NCBI RefSeq assembly: GCF_021155765.1
Contig: NC_060116.1
Coordinates: forward strand, 10,664,001 to 10,728,000
Direction of reading: 5' to 3'
DNA length: 64,000 bases
Source: Diprion similis
Lineage: Eukaryota; Arthropoda; Insecta; Hymenoptera; Diprionidae
The translations under genes and the position numbers were made by a program. A model generated the notes under the pieces. That model was not told the DNA's origin, searched no databases, and saw only the letters and a program-made list of their open reading frames with translations. This document shows, piece by piece, positions 13,388-25,764 of this stretch (position 1 is the first letter of the stretch; each line of letters opens with the position of its first letter).

Positions 13388-15236
13388 ACGTATATATATA
13401 TTATCTGTATCATATAATAATACAATATGTAGTATATGAAATCTTATGTACAAATTTCAAAGAGTGGTATAGTTGGTGCCGTTCAAGCGATGGGGAAACA
13501 TAAAAATTTTGATTTTCTATAACCAATACCAAGGAATCAATATTTTTTATCGATCGCTGTGTGATACGTAATCACCTACAGCCATGTAAATTTAGATATA
13601 TAGACGTTTCGTTGTGCGGGCAGCGATATTAAAAACGATTTGTAAAGTTATTCGGACGATTATAAATGCCAAGTTTAAATTTAGGCTATCCTACCTCCTA
13701 CCTATTAATTAATTACCGTGATTATGATTTTTTGAATCTGTTTATGTTGCATGGAATTCATACATTCTATAAAATTCTAGTACAAGTAGCAAAAATACAT
13801 TTTTGATTAAATTTTACGAAACTGATTTCGTTGAAACGGTTTTTTTACCACTCAGGCATTATTGCTAAAATAAACCAGACAAGCGAATGTTTAAACTAAG
13901 AAATGAATGATGAGGGAACGGTTCAATACTTTTAGCCAGTCGAATTATTGCATTTTGTTGAGGTGATCTGCGGCTTCGGTGAAATTTACTGATCGGCAAC
14001 GTTGAAATTTTTCACGTTTGAATTTCAATCAGTAGTTTAATAATTATCGGTAAAAGCGACGGCAATTTTATAATGGGGAAATCTGAAAATATGGAAACAA
14101 AATTTAATTAGCTTGTGAACAAAGTGTTGTATAGACTGAATATTATACATATATTTCTATGATATGTATTGTTGTAAAATATAATGTGCATATATACACA
14201 ATTATGAATCACGCAATGCCAATGCTGTTACGTGAAAGGCCAACAAATGATTAAATCTTTATTGAATATAGTTATATCCGAATAATAATAATAATAGAGA
14301 GAAGTGAAATTTCAAAAACATTTCGACGCCTAAAATTAATTGTTACTCAAAACTCTCGGTTGTAAATTCAAGAATCAATTATTGAGTAAACCAGCTGAAT
14401 CAGAATGCCCTATCCCCTTATATCATAATCTAATATAATGTAAAAACATGTGACAATAAAACATTTCTTACTGTACGTAGTTTTCACGATGGTCGTAATA
14501 TAAATTTACCGTATATTGTCATAAATACAATTCATGGATAAAATGATACGGAATCCATGCAAAATGTTGATTTAAAAAATCCGAATCGACAATGGTTTAG
14601 TTGCGTGATACCTACTACGCAGCTGCATAACCGTCAAACAAACCGAAATCTCTTACAAGCGATTTAACGTTTAATGTGGCAAGCATAAAAAATAGATAGA
14701 AATAAATTTTCTTGAAGCTCAAGGGGAATGATAATGTCTCCATAAATTGAATCCCCGGTATATCGCGATCATAAGAAAAATGATACTGTCGTATTAAGAA
14801 CTCGTATCTCTTTTCAAATGAAAAATAACTTCCCATGCAGTCTACCCAGATTAGTCGAAGGAAAACAATAAAATTTCGATCTAATGAAAATCGCGTCGGT
14901 AAATGCATGCGAATTTCATCAAAGTCGTTTAACGAGGGTCTTCAAATATCGGAAACAGACTTCCGCAACGACGCAACTTGTCAATCACGTAAATCTTATT
15001 TAGATCCTCCATTAGCAATATGGTCGGTGCTGATAACAACGGGAAAAACATTCCGGCATTCGTCTGTTATCGACATCAGCAGGAAACTACTCACTGGGTC
15101 TGGTCTGTGTGGTCTTCGAGCGTCCACAAATCCGGAGTCAGAATACCGGGTTCAGTACTGGACCGAGTCCCGTTGAAACAGTATCTAGTCTCTGGATTTA
15201 GTGCATCGTGAGTAGACTATTTGTCGTTTGGCGACG
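13388..15236. other. AT-rich intergenic DNA
   Basis: I see no supported gene. Short tracts of AAT and TA repeats occur, for example 14281-14296. Open frames at 14615-14908 (-) and 14835-15176 (+) have no recognisable domain. The region just before 15237 is the likely promoter and 5' UTR of the LRR gene. Confidence 0.5.
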
Positions 15237-16729
15237 ATGTCACGATTCTGTGCTAATTTCGTGGCGATCGTAGCCTTTGCGTGCTACGTTGAACACGTTT
15301 CCGGTGAAACGTGGGAGACCAGCTGGAACATTCCAAACAGAGGACATCCAATTTTCGTGAGCTATGGTGTTTCAGATTTTACGAAACTCGACGGACTTTC
15401 TTCTTCGGCAAGTTCGATCACGTATTACAAGAGTAACTTACCGAATATCGAAGGGTGAGTACATCAAGTACATCATGTGTACGCAGCACACACAGGCAAT
15501 TGACTGATTTCATTCCAACTACCTCGCATCACGTTTCATCGAGTCGATTAAACAGAACGCGAAGAACCCCTGACTCATGCTTATTAATAATGTATGTTTA
15601 ATAAATTACTGGGAAAAATTAAGTATCAGAGGTAATCGGTATATATTTTCAGAGGTGGTAGAAACTTTTAGAACAAGGGCATCAGGCATGAAATGAATTC
15701 TCATTTGTAAGATTTGGAGAAATTTATATAATTACGAAAACAAGAGCTTTTAAAGTCTCGACAATTTTTTCTACCAAGCCTAATAACAGCTTGACCATAA
15801 CTGATGAAAACTTTTTCATACTGTGACAATCAATTGGAATTACCATTATTTGCAGAAACGTATTTTATCGCTTCCAAAAGACTCTGAAGAATTTAGACAT
15901 TCACGAGTCAAAGGTCCAGACTATAAGTTCAGATGCATTTTACAAGCTCAGTCACTTAAGGAACTTGACTCTTTGGGGAAACAAATTGAACGATGTTTTC
16001 GAAGCCTGGTTTAAGGATCTGGGTGAATTAAGAAATTTGGATCTATCCTTCAATCAAATTATTTACATCCAGGAAACAGCATTTACGAAAATGCCTAAAT
16101 TAGAAAATCTCTATATTGATCATAATCGCTTGAATACAATGAACCCGGCCGTCTTTACGTATTTGGGAAATCTGAAGACAATACGGCTCGGAAAGAATCC
16201 GTGGGACTGGTGGTGAGATTAAACGTTCTACCTTGGAACCTCAATTTCAGAAATGTACAGGTTCACGCATTTAGCGAAAATCTTTAACATGTTCTTGTTT
16301 TTAAATTCAAGGTACCGCACACTAATCATGCGACAGCTGGACGACCAGCGTATCTCCTATTCAAACGACTCGGAAGATTTCAAATGGTTAAACCACATTA
16401 TATGGAGTTGTATAGAAAAACAGCAAGCGAAAAATGACGACGATACGATACTGGATTGCGCGTCAGCTTATCTGCTGACAGAAACGTCAAACGTTTTTAA
16501 CAGCAGTCAAAAATACTGCAGCCAAGAAGCGCGAAATCTTTACTTCTGCGAAAAGACTCACGACGAAAAGAGAAACGTGTCAATGACACCAAAAGTTGCA
16601 GTGCGAAAAGTTTTCCAAGCATTTATTGGCGCTGTTAATACAATGCTGTTTGCAGACGCAGAGCTAAGTTATCGCAAAGGTGTAGTTCCAGAATCTACGA
16701 GGGACGATATTGCAGTCTTCGGAGATTGA
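15237..16729 (+). CDS. Secreted leucine-rich-repeat protein
   Basis: Three exons (15237-15454, 15856-16212, 16312-16729) join in phase to encode 330 residues. I chose the ATG at 15237 because it opens a clean signal peptide: a short basic start, a hydrophobic core (FVAIVAFACYV) and a likely cleavage near residue 23. Leucine-rich repeats occupy about residues 82-190, with classic units such as LRNLTLWGNKL, LRNLDLSFNQI and LENLYIDHNRL. A C-terminal domain rich in polar residues follows and contains four spaced cysteines. The usual LRR C-terminal cap begins NPWxC; here it reads NPWDWW, so the first cap cysteine is absent. No transmembrane segment is visible, so the protein is probably extracellular. 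Binding partner and function are unknown. It could be a lineage-specific relative of insect extracellular LRR proteins. Confidence 0.82.
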
Positions 16730-16948
16730 GTACACATAACTGGCCTGCCCTCTTTGGTACGATAATATTCTAGGAATTTCCAATAGGAGAAATGCGAATT
16801 ACTTATACGTGTTTTATTCATTCTGATTCTTTTCTTATCCAAAGTTTTTGCAATCCATCATTTTTATGTATAAACTTATATTTTATAACCGTATAACAAG
16901 TTTTTGTACATCTACTAGGTAAACACTTCGCAGTGTTTTTTTCTTATT

Positions 16949-16954
16949 AATAAA
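16949..16954 (+). terminator. Polyadenylation signal of the LRR gene
   Basis: An AATAAA hexamer lies about 220 bases past the stop codon, in AT-rich 3' sequence. Confidence 0.5.
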
Positions 16955-17603
16955 CATTTCGTATTCCACTTTAATTACAAATAAATTTCTAGCTATCAAC
17001 CCGCGCACCGGTGTGAAAAATAAACGAGATCCAACATTTAATCCAACTATCGATTTGATTCGATTCTGAAATAGTACCTACAAAGGAAGACGAACAAACA
17101 TACAAATTTCGTTGTTCTTTATTAATTAGACGGTGTTGTGTACGTGATTCAAAAATGTGAGACTAGGGGCTATCAGTCGTCCACCGATTTGTAGCCGGAA
17201 GCAGATTGTAATCGTCTCCACAGGAGAAGGATGTGGGCGTCGGGGACTTCCGGGTCTCTAAACGTGGTTCAGTGCGTATATTTGAAATGAATCGACAAAG
17301 CCGTTTTTTTTTACGGCAAACGCTATTCATTCACTGCCCGTCTATAGACCTTGCCTAATCGCGTCCCAATCGTCCTTCCGAGATGTCTCCTGTTCATTTT
17401 AAGGATCATCACCTAAATGGGATAGTTTTTGCGACTCGAAACAGTAAATTCGATGTCACATGCCGTTTCAATTATAAGCTCTAAACGATACCGTGCACCG
17501 TTAAGTTTTGAACCATGAAGATAGCTTCAGTTCACTTCGTTTGATCCATCACACTTCATGTTCGCTGAGTTTCTGATTGCTGGGTCTGAAAATTATTGCG
17601 AAG
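16955..17603. other. Intergenic DNA and likely promoter of the ubiquitin-like gene
   Basis: I see no gene in this stretch. It separates the LRR gene from the small ubiquitin-like gene on the same strand. Confidence 0.45.
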
Positions 17604-18231
17604 ATGTCCTGTGCTAGCTGCAGCAAACAACAAGGTATAACAGCGCCACGCGTATTGCGTTGCAAATTTATCACTCTGCTTCCGCTCATAATCAACATGA
17701 TAAAGTTTAACCGACTGGGCCTCTGTTATCTTCACCATAGAGTTTACAAACATGGATTGGATATGCTGACGTTTTCCTTCGACCTTTCAGGTCCCAGATT
17801 AGACTCTCTCCAATTTCCATGTATCTAAGCTCTATGATCTTCACGGGTTCCATGTTGGAACCAAATCTAAGATTTATGCTTGATTAAAATCTGCAGTCAG
17901 TAACGGTCAGGATCGTTTTAAATATTGATTTTAAGCTCATACATTAGCTTGCGGACAGTACGATGGAGTGACGATACGAATGATGGATGGGAGAAGAATT
18001 CGACTCGCGGATGTCTCTTTCTCCGATACCGTCGACGCGCTGAAGCGTAGAATTTTCACGACATTGCAAAGTCCTTGCAAAAATTTGGGTTTCGAAACGG
18101 GCGAGGCGTGGCCACCTGAAAAACAGAAATTATGGGCGTACGGATGTTATTTGGAGAACGGCCGTACACTTTCGGATTATCACCTAAAATCCGGAGATAG
18201 AATTCATCTGACTTTGCGTATCGACGAATGA
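17604..18231 (+). CDS. Small ubiquitin-like domain protein lacking C-terminal Gly-Gly
   Basis: I assembled two exons, 17604-17634 and 17948-18231, giving 104 residues. The second exon is a clear beta-grasp ubiquitin fold. It opens VTIRMMDGRRIRL, has the helix start SDTVDALKRRIF, and contains LENGRTLSDYHLKSGDRIHL, which closely matches the C-terminal half of ubiquitin. The loop between helix and following strand is longer than in ubiquitin. The protein ends LRIDE instead of the RLRGG of conjugatable ubiquitin, so it is unlikely to be conjugated and more likely acts as a binding or adaptor domain. The short first exon supplies a cysteine-rich start (MSCASCSKQQ). It is placed by phase using a TAG acceptor at 17946-17947. 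The in-frame CAG at 17957-17958 is a less consistent alternative. The first exon is less certain than the second. Confidence 0.7.
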
Positions 18232-18422
18232 TCAAGCAGGCCGAATACGTTGAAAATTGAAACGTTTCAAATTTTGGCATTATATTTATTCTTACTGCTA
18301 TTTTTTACGGAAAATTAAAATTGAGTGGGAAATAATTATAAATCAAGTCGTATGTGATTGATATTTTATTTTTTCTATCTAATATTTTTGTCTTTTTTTA
18401 TACATCGTTATATATTGCGAGA

Positions 18423-18428
18423 AATAAA
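18423..18428 (+). terminator. Polyadenylation signal of the ubiquitin-like gene
   Basis: An AATAAA hexamer lies about 190 bases after the stop codon. Confidence 0.45.
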
Positions 18429-19621
18429 TTAAAAATATAACAAGTCATGAAGTCATTATCATCATGCTATATTCATTTCTATATTTGTTACTTCTTTAAT
18501 TTATTACCTTAAGTACTATAGAGTATAAATATAAAACTTTTGACACGTGTTAAAACGAAATATATGTATATCGCCTACCCATAACCCTCGATTTTACGAT
18601 GAAGCTTCTATTTTTTCCTCGCAAAATCTACTCGAAGAGAGAAATAGTAACACCTCCATCGTTTGAATAAACATGCAAGAACGTGTTAGTTGGGCTGAGA
18701 TAAAAGGACTTTGAACATTAACGAACGCGGTACGATAAAAATGGTACGGGAACCTTGCGCTATAACGCGTATTATCTTTTTTATGCATTTTGTGTAGAAA
18801 ACGCACAGATATAAAAATTCATTATCCGTTTTTAGATATACCCTCTATCTTTATCTACCTCGTCACACTTATCATTATACATACGTACGGTCTTATGAAC
18901 AAATTTCCATTGATCAGAAAAGCGTCGGTAATAAGCGGCCAGCACAGTTCTAAGATATATAAATTTCTCCGAATTCACTAAAAATACTGAGTGAATCACG
19001 GTTTAATCGAACTGAAGGATTACACTATATAATGCTGACCAAATAAGTTGAAGGTTTCATTAACAATTGTTGTTGTTTTAATAGATTCTTGTCGGTTAAA
19101 TTTTTTTAGGGTCACGTACGCTTCGAACTCACTCATCATAAATTTCATGTTGTCTATCATAATATTAACGTAGCGTATACATTCGTGTAAGTAACAATAT
19201 TTACACAAAAGTAAGAAACAGTCGACTTTGAGCACTGGTTTATGAAGTTTTATAGTCCGATGTGTCTTATTTTCAGGTAAATAAGGTTGAATAAGGTGAG
19301 TATACGTTTTTTTTCACCACATATTAAATTCGATAAAATTTCACAAATATATATATTTATATCTACTCTTTTCGTTTGATGCTGTAATTGTATATGTATG
19401 TTCATTTCTCAATAATAATCTTTACACGATCATCATACAATTTAATATTTTTAAATGGCAACACTAAGTGGCACTGGACGGATTAAAATCATCCCACAAA
19501 TTGGGACTGCTTAATTTGGTGGAATGTGGCAGTTGAAGAGAACACAAAAGGAGCGAAAAAAATATACTTAAATATAAAAATAACACTGGATTGAGCGATA
19601 AAACGCAAGTGATGCTAAAGA
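18429..19621. other. Convergent 3' region between the ubiquitin-like and FBXL7-like genes
   Basis: This is AT-rich sequence with no supported gene. The right-hand part is the probable 3' UTR of the minus-strand F-box gene. Confidence 0.45.
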
Positions 19622-20939
19622 TCAACTGGAGAAGCCAGGATTGGTGTGCTCGATGACACAGCGTCGACAATAGCGTTTAACAGCACGATATCCAACACAA
19701 GTGACTCTTGGACAATCTCCGATATTCAATTGCCGCAAGCCACGGACATAGTAGGCAAGGGCCTCAAGGCCGACGTCAGATATACGTTCACAGCCCCGTA
19801 AAGAGAGCTTTTTCAAGTTTGGACAACCTGTCGACAGAGCCTCCAGGGTTGCATCACCAATGTCACACTTCCCGAGGTCAAAGGCACGCATGCGGGGGCA
19901 GCCCCTAGCCAATGCAAGGACTGCAGTATCGCTGAGTGCCTCGCATCCTCTGGCATTTAGGTATCTTAATTTGTAGCAATGCCGCGCGACAACTAGAAGT
20001 CCAGCGTCCGAAACACGATCACATTTCCCAACGGAAAGGTACCTCAAAGACGGACCCAAGCGCGCAGCCAACTCTCGCACACCAAAATCGGTTACTCTTG
20101 CACAATCTGATACGGAAAGTTGACGCAAAGTTCCACAGTACGAAGTCACAGCGACAAGACTGGCATCGGTGATTCGTGCACAACGTCGTAAATAAAGACA
20201 AGAGAGATGAGGCATGCGAGAGAGGGTGAGAGCAAGGCCAGCATCATCTACGCCATGGCAATCGCTCATATCCAATGATTGAAGCTGCAGAGCACCGCCG
20301 TGAGTATAGGCTCTTGTGACAGAGGCACATCCGGTTAAATCTAGTTCTCTCAAATGCATACAATTGTCCAGTATTGCTGCCACAGTGTCATCGTTAACAC
20401 GTCTCAGGTGACGCAAGGCCAGAGTCGTCAGTCTTGGCAAAGGAAGAGACGCCAGAACTCCAGGATGTCCACTGGCTCCTTCCAATATAAGACGATGGAT
20501 TCTGGAATGGTGACCGTGACGTGCTATTGCGTTCAGAGCTGTAGTCACACACTGTGTATGGTTGATCTCTACGTCGTGCCACAGGGAGGGATGCCACGCA
20601 ACGTCTCGCAGTCTACGACATGTTTGAGCTACTGTACATCGTTCCCTGGTTGTCAGCCAGTCAAAAATCTTCAATAACAAGTCGTCGTCCAAGTGGCACA
20701 GAGTCTTTTGCTGTTGATGCTGGTGTTGATGCTTGATGGGGGCCGTGGCGTTTGACGTAGACGACGAGGACCTGCAAGCACTATTGTCCAAGGTGTGGTA
20801 GCCCAAGTCGCTCGTGTCTGGGCTTGGCCTGTACAGCGGCAGCTTCTGCACCAGGTATCCAACTCCACGCTCCGAACCATCCTGTTCTCCAAAATTTGAG
20901 AGAAGTAGGGGGCACGATCCATCCATTCCATTCTCCACC
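19622..20939 (-). CDS. Fbxl7: F-box/leucine-rich-repeat protein, FBXL7 type
   Basis: This is a substrate-recognition subunit of an SCF (Skp1-Cul1-F-box) E3 ubiquitin ligase. Counting from the Met at 20926, the protein is 434 residues. A Ser- and His/Gln-rich N-terminal region is followed by an F-box at about residues 79-120 (HLDDDLLLKIFDWL through WHPSLWHDV). Cysteine-containing LRRs then run to the end, with units such as LRELDLTGCASVT, LRYLNARGCEALSD and LKKLSLRGCERISD. The terminus CVIEHTNPGF is almost the same as the C-terminus of vertebrate FBXL7, which makes the assignment firm. The frame stays open upstream to 21034. A good acceptor (TTTCAG) ends at 20940, just before a Val-Glu-Asn-Gly-Met stretch, so the Met at 20926 may be internal to a longer protein with an upstream exon I cannot place. 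All visible coding sequence is one exon. Confidence 0.92.
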
Positions 20940-22713
20940 CTGAAATCAGTAACATCCGTGTGAAAGAAGGAACCGAACTTGCTTTTCCATCCATAGTCTT
21001 GATTGATAAAATAGCAATACTGTATTGCATACAATCTTTTGTAGTATGGTAAAATAACTGGCTCTCGAGGAACAAGATTGACAATTTTTGCTCAGCAATG
21101 CTTCTTTGATCGGTAATGTTTGTCACATTGTGACAACATTATGGCAGTCGCTTGCTGTCGAAACATAACTGGTGATGATTGCGACTCAAACATTCAAGTT
21201 TGAGGTGCGGAGAAGCGCAAAGACATTTTTCAAGCACTTCTGAAATAATGTGCCAAAGAATTTGAGCAATTCGTAACTTTCAACAACGGGTTAAACAACG
21301 CTGACAGGTGGTTCACTAGTCGCGTTTTGATCCTAAGCGTGGGTTAGTTAACGATAAGTTTACAGCGTGCTCAATAATTACCTTGTTTACGCCACAGTAA
21401 CAATATCGAGTCGTTGGATCTTCACGAACAAGAAAAGGCTGTGGAGAATAGCAACGAATATTGTCGACCAGCTACGCGACCCTCCATTTTACGTTCCAAT
21501 TCATAAGTACACAGTTCGAGTTCGCGGATCCTTTTCCGCGGTGATCCTTTGTCCTTCCTTTCACTTTGGTACGGGCGGCCATCCACCGTACTTTTAACGC
21601 CTGATTGAAAACACGTGTTAATAACACTGAAGAGTACAAGCGGGCAAGAGTAATTGTCTTAAATCGTGACGACTACCTGTCGAAAAATTAAACGTTGATC
21701 AAACGGTCTACCGTAGGAACTGGAACTTGAAAGGTAAAATTACAAGTGGTTGACCGCCTGCGGCATTGGCCATTTTTAAATGCAGCGCTTAAAGGTACGC
21801 TTTCATGAAAGTCATGAAAGTTACACTCTACCTTGTTGGGTTGATCAAACCCTAGAATAGAAATTTAGATCAAACAGTAAAAGAACAGTAACCATCTGAC
21901 ATGTTCGTAAAATTTTCTCTCCACACGATAACAATTTTGGAACGTACCGACGGTTTCTTTCATGTTGTAGAACTGAAAGAAAATTATAATTCAGTCGCTG
22001 TACTACATTGACAAACTGCACAATGTCATCCATGTAGAAACGACTGTGATCCATCTGTGACGTCACAACGGCACACAAGGCCCGTCTCACGAATCTCACA
22101 ACTCCAAAAGTTAGACAGTAAACCCAAGTAAAACCCCAGCCTCCGTGGGTGGGAGGTATTACAAAGTACGAGTACCAAACAGCTCTAGCTCCTGTTACCT
22201 GACGTTTCGACGTGTTATTAATCGTTTATTGAACAATTGGCGATTGATATTAAGTTATCAACGCGTGTGAAGTAAATTGATAAAGTTAGGTATAACGAGT
22301 CCTCAATGGCAAACTAAATTTTCACTTGATGTGCTTGAAACTCATTGAGATTGAGTTTTTAACCTGTAACCTAAAAACCTGAGAGATGTAAATATTGCAT
22401 TTTTGAGTGCTTTCCACCCACAAGATCGGATATTGCTGCATTGTAAAACCCTGGGCCGAACTCGACGCAAATGTAATGTATTATTTACTCATATATTGAT
22501 CTCTATCTTTTCTATGGAACACGATCAAAATCTGTTCGTAAAACTGCAAGTCAACTATATCAATGCGATTTTTACCCATTTGTTACCAAGTAAGGGTAAA
22601 AGCAATGTTTGAAAAAGTTTTTAACAAGCACTGTAAATTAACAAGTTGATATTCAAGTGCTGTTCATTATCCTCGGTGACAAGCGAAATATATATTTTTT
22701 TTTTTTTAGCAAA
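20940..22713. other. Divergent intergenic region between FBXL7-like and SLU7 genes
   Basis: This head-to-head spacer should hold the promoters of both genes and any upstream exon of the F-box gene. A T-rich tract ending in TTTAG at 22697-22709, five bases before the SLU7 ATG, looks like a splice acceptor. SLU7 may therefore have a 5' UTR intron starting in this region. Confidence 0.45.
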
Positions 22714-24967
22714 ATGACAACTCCATCGGCTAACGTTCCTGTATCCGTGATACTTAAAAATAAGAGCGAGTTTGAGGATGAGCCAAGAAAAAAAAGTAGG
22801 GAAGATTGGCGCAAAGCAAAAGAGCTAGAAGAGGCTCGAAAAGCAGGTACTGCGCCTGCGGCTGTTGACGAGGAAGGGAAAGATATCAATCCACACATTC
22901 CTCAGTACATCAGCGCTACACCTTGGTATTTTGGTGCAGAGGTATTTTTCGCTGTGTTTTTTTTCTCCAAATAAATTAATCATTCCTGTAATCTTTAATA
23001 AAAAGTAAGTAACCTATCAATCTCACATTAACAGGGCCCAACGCTCAAACATCAAAGACCTCAACCTGAGAAACAAAGGCAGTTCAGCCACTTGGATGAA
23101 TGGTACAAACGTGGTGTAGATACGAGCAAAGTAGCAGTAAAGTATAGAAAAGGAGCTTGCGAAAATTGCGGAGCTGTTACTCATAAGAAAAAGGATTGTA
23201 TGGAAAGACCCCGAAAAATTGGGGCTAAATTTACTAACGCTAATATTGCGCCGGATGAATTTGTACAACCTGAATTGTCTGTGGATTACGATGGTAAAAG
23301 AGACAGGTGAGAGTGACGAAAACAGAAATGACAATTTTCCATTACATTTGCAAAGAAAAGCTTTTTTCAGCATAAAAATAACCATTTTTTTTTTTAATTC
23401 TCAAATTAGATGGGCAGGATATGACCCAGCAGAACACCGAGCTATTGTTGAGGAATATCAAAAGATAGAAGATGCCAAGAGACAAATGCGTGCTGACAAA
23501 TTAAACGCAGAAGAAAATGACGAGCAAGATTCGGACAAAGATGAAGACAAATATGTGGACGAAGTGGACATGCCTGGTACAAAAGTTGACTCGAAACAAC
23601 GAATTACTGTACGAAATTTGAGGATCAGAGAAGATACTGCTAAGTACTTGCGAAATTTGGATCCAAATTCAGCGTATTATGATCCCAAGACGAGGTCTAT
23701 GAGGGACAATCCTTACGCAGGGACGGATCAAGAGTGAGTTCTTATCCTAGTGTAATTTTTTCTCATACACTGATTTATTTAAAGTATTTTTCGTCTATTG
23801 TATGCTTTACGAAAATATGATATTATATAAATTTTCTGTTTCTTTTTTGGCAGGGTTGCTTACCGAGGGGAAAATTATGCACGCTTCTCTGGTGACACTC
23901 AGCAACATGCTGTTGCACAGCTGTTTGCATGGGATGCTCATGAACGCGGTGTAGATGTTCATCTTTTGGCCGAGCCCACCAAGCTTGAATTACTTAAACA
24001 GGAATACGATAAAAAACGAGACGAACTTAAAGACGAGGCACGTGGTGGTGTGATCAAGAGATACGGAGGTGCCGAACATCTCCAGGCACCACCTGCCGCT
24101 TTGCTACTTGCTCAGACTGAAGACTATGTCGAATACTCAAGATATGGAAAGGTGATGAATTCAGTTTTATAATATGACTATACCTGTTCAACGCTGACAA
24201 TTATAGTCGATAGTGCATTCGACTCATAGTGGTATTCAATATCATAGTCACTATTGCTCCAAAGATTTATTTAACTTAATAGTTCGCTTTTAAAAATTTT
24301 TTTACAGGTAATTAAAGGTCAAGAAAAGCAAGTGATACGTTCAAAGTATGAAGAAGATGTTTTTCCAAATAATCATACATCGGTATGGGGTTCCTACTGG
24401 GAGGGGGGCCATTGGGGATACAAGTGCTGTCATTCATTTGTCAAGAATTCCTATTGCACTGGTGATGCTGGAAAACAAGTGACAGATATACCAACTCCGG
24501 GACCTAGCTTAATAGAGGAACAGACTCACAAAGTAAGAGAGAACGATACACTAGAGACCAAAGAAGAACAAACGGTAGTTGCCAATCACGATATAAGAGA
24601 TGCTGAACAAAACAGCGATACCTCAGTCAATGACAAGGACTCAAGCGATTCTTCGAATGAGGAAGAGAATTGGAAGTCAAAAACAGAACGTAAATCAAAA
24701 TCCAAAAAGAAGAGTAAAAAACGAAAGCAAAGGGAAAAACGCAGGAATAAAAAGAAGGCAGGTAAAGATGAGGATAAATTGCAGGAAGCTTTAAGAAAAG
24801 AAGTGGAACATCAGAAGGAAGCAGACAGACTGCTAAAAATGGATGAACGAAAACGGCCTTACAACAGCATGTTCGAAGTTAAAGAACCAACTGCAGAGGA
24901 AATTGAAGCTTTCCAGATGAAACGAAAACGTGACGAGGATCCTATGGCACATTTTCTGAATAAATAA
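22714..24967 (+). CDS. Slu7: Pre-mRNA-splicing factor SLU7
   Basis: SLU7 acts in the second catalytic step of splicing and in 3' splice-site choice, in the nucleus. Five exons (22714-22941, 23035-23306, 23410-23733, 23854-24151, 24308-24967) join in phase to give 593 residues, close to the usual metazoan length. Near the N-terminus the conserved block [16 protein letters not shown] is present. A CCHC zinc knuckle (C-x2-C-x4-H-x4-C) lies at about residues 118-131. It is followed by conserved blocks including [44 protein letters not shown] and HTSVWGSYW. The C-terminus has a long Lys/Arg/Glu-rich region, probably a nuclear localisation segment, and ends near KRPYNSM. The ATG is close to a T-rich acceptor, so the 5' UTR may be spliced. 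The gene is intact, and all four introns are short, about 93-156 bases. Confidence 0.96.
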
Positions 24968-25764
24968 TCTTGATTTTTGATACTGACAAATCGAACTTTA
25001 TTTATCGATTGTTGATCAGAAACTTCGAAATCTGTACAAAGAACCTCCATTATTAATGTAAATCGTTCGTTAACGTAAACTGATCGCGTTGTTATATTTA
25101 TTAAAAAATAATATCTATCAACAATGCAAAATTCGCTACAAATATTTAGTTGCTCATAATTTATACAACATCGTAAGCACGATAGAAAAGATTGAAAACT
25201 ATTTTTTTCGCATTGTATCGTTTACTTGACTGGCAATATTATGTTTCACAAGGAAAACGCTACGATCCAAAAATGTAGTTTAATCCCATTTTTCATCATT
25301 AACAAAAGTCTTAGGCCTAAATAGTCTTGCAATAAATTTTATCGTAAATAACCGGTCGATCGTGCGTCCTGATTAACCTAGGCTAGATTAGTCTAGCGGA
25401 TTACAACACCGACAACAAGCAGCATGTGGACTGATTTATAACCTTAAAATTTCAGTTGGTATCCGACAAGCGGTATTTACCTGCCAATTCTTAATCTCTT
25501 CGTGTCAACAGTATAATATATTTTCGAATGTTGACTTTTTTTTCTCTATTAACAGCCATAGCGGCATTGAAATTAATTGTAAAAGTGCATTAGCGGGAAT
25601 ATTTTCCAAGATTCGTAACACGTCGTGTATTTTGAAATCTCGCATTTTCTGCCTCGAATCGGCGCTGTTCGTCTGAAATTGAATTCCGCTATGGCCGACC
25701 ATTAAACGTTGCTCGGGTGGCAGTGGGTCGAGCGATAAGTATTTGTTTCTGCTCTCGCGAGCAA
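24968..25764. other. Intergenic spacer between SLU7 and LAP3
   Basis: This holds the SLU7 3' UTR and the LAP3 promoter region. The SLU7 stop codon itself overlaps an AATAAA at 24959-24964; a further ATTAAA lies at 25100-25105. No gene is visible. Confidence 0.45.
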
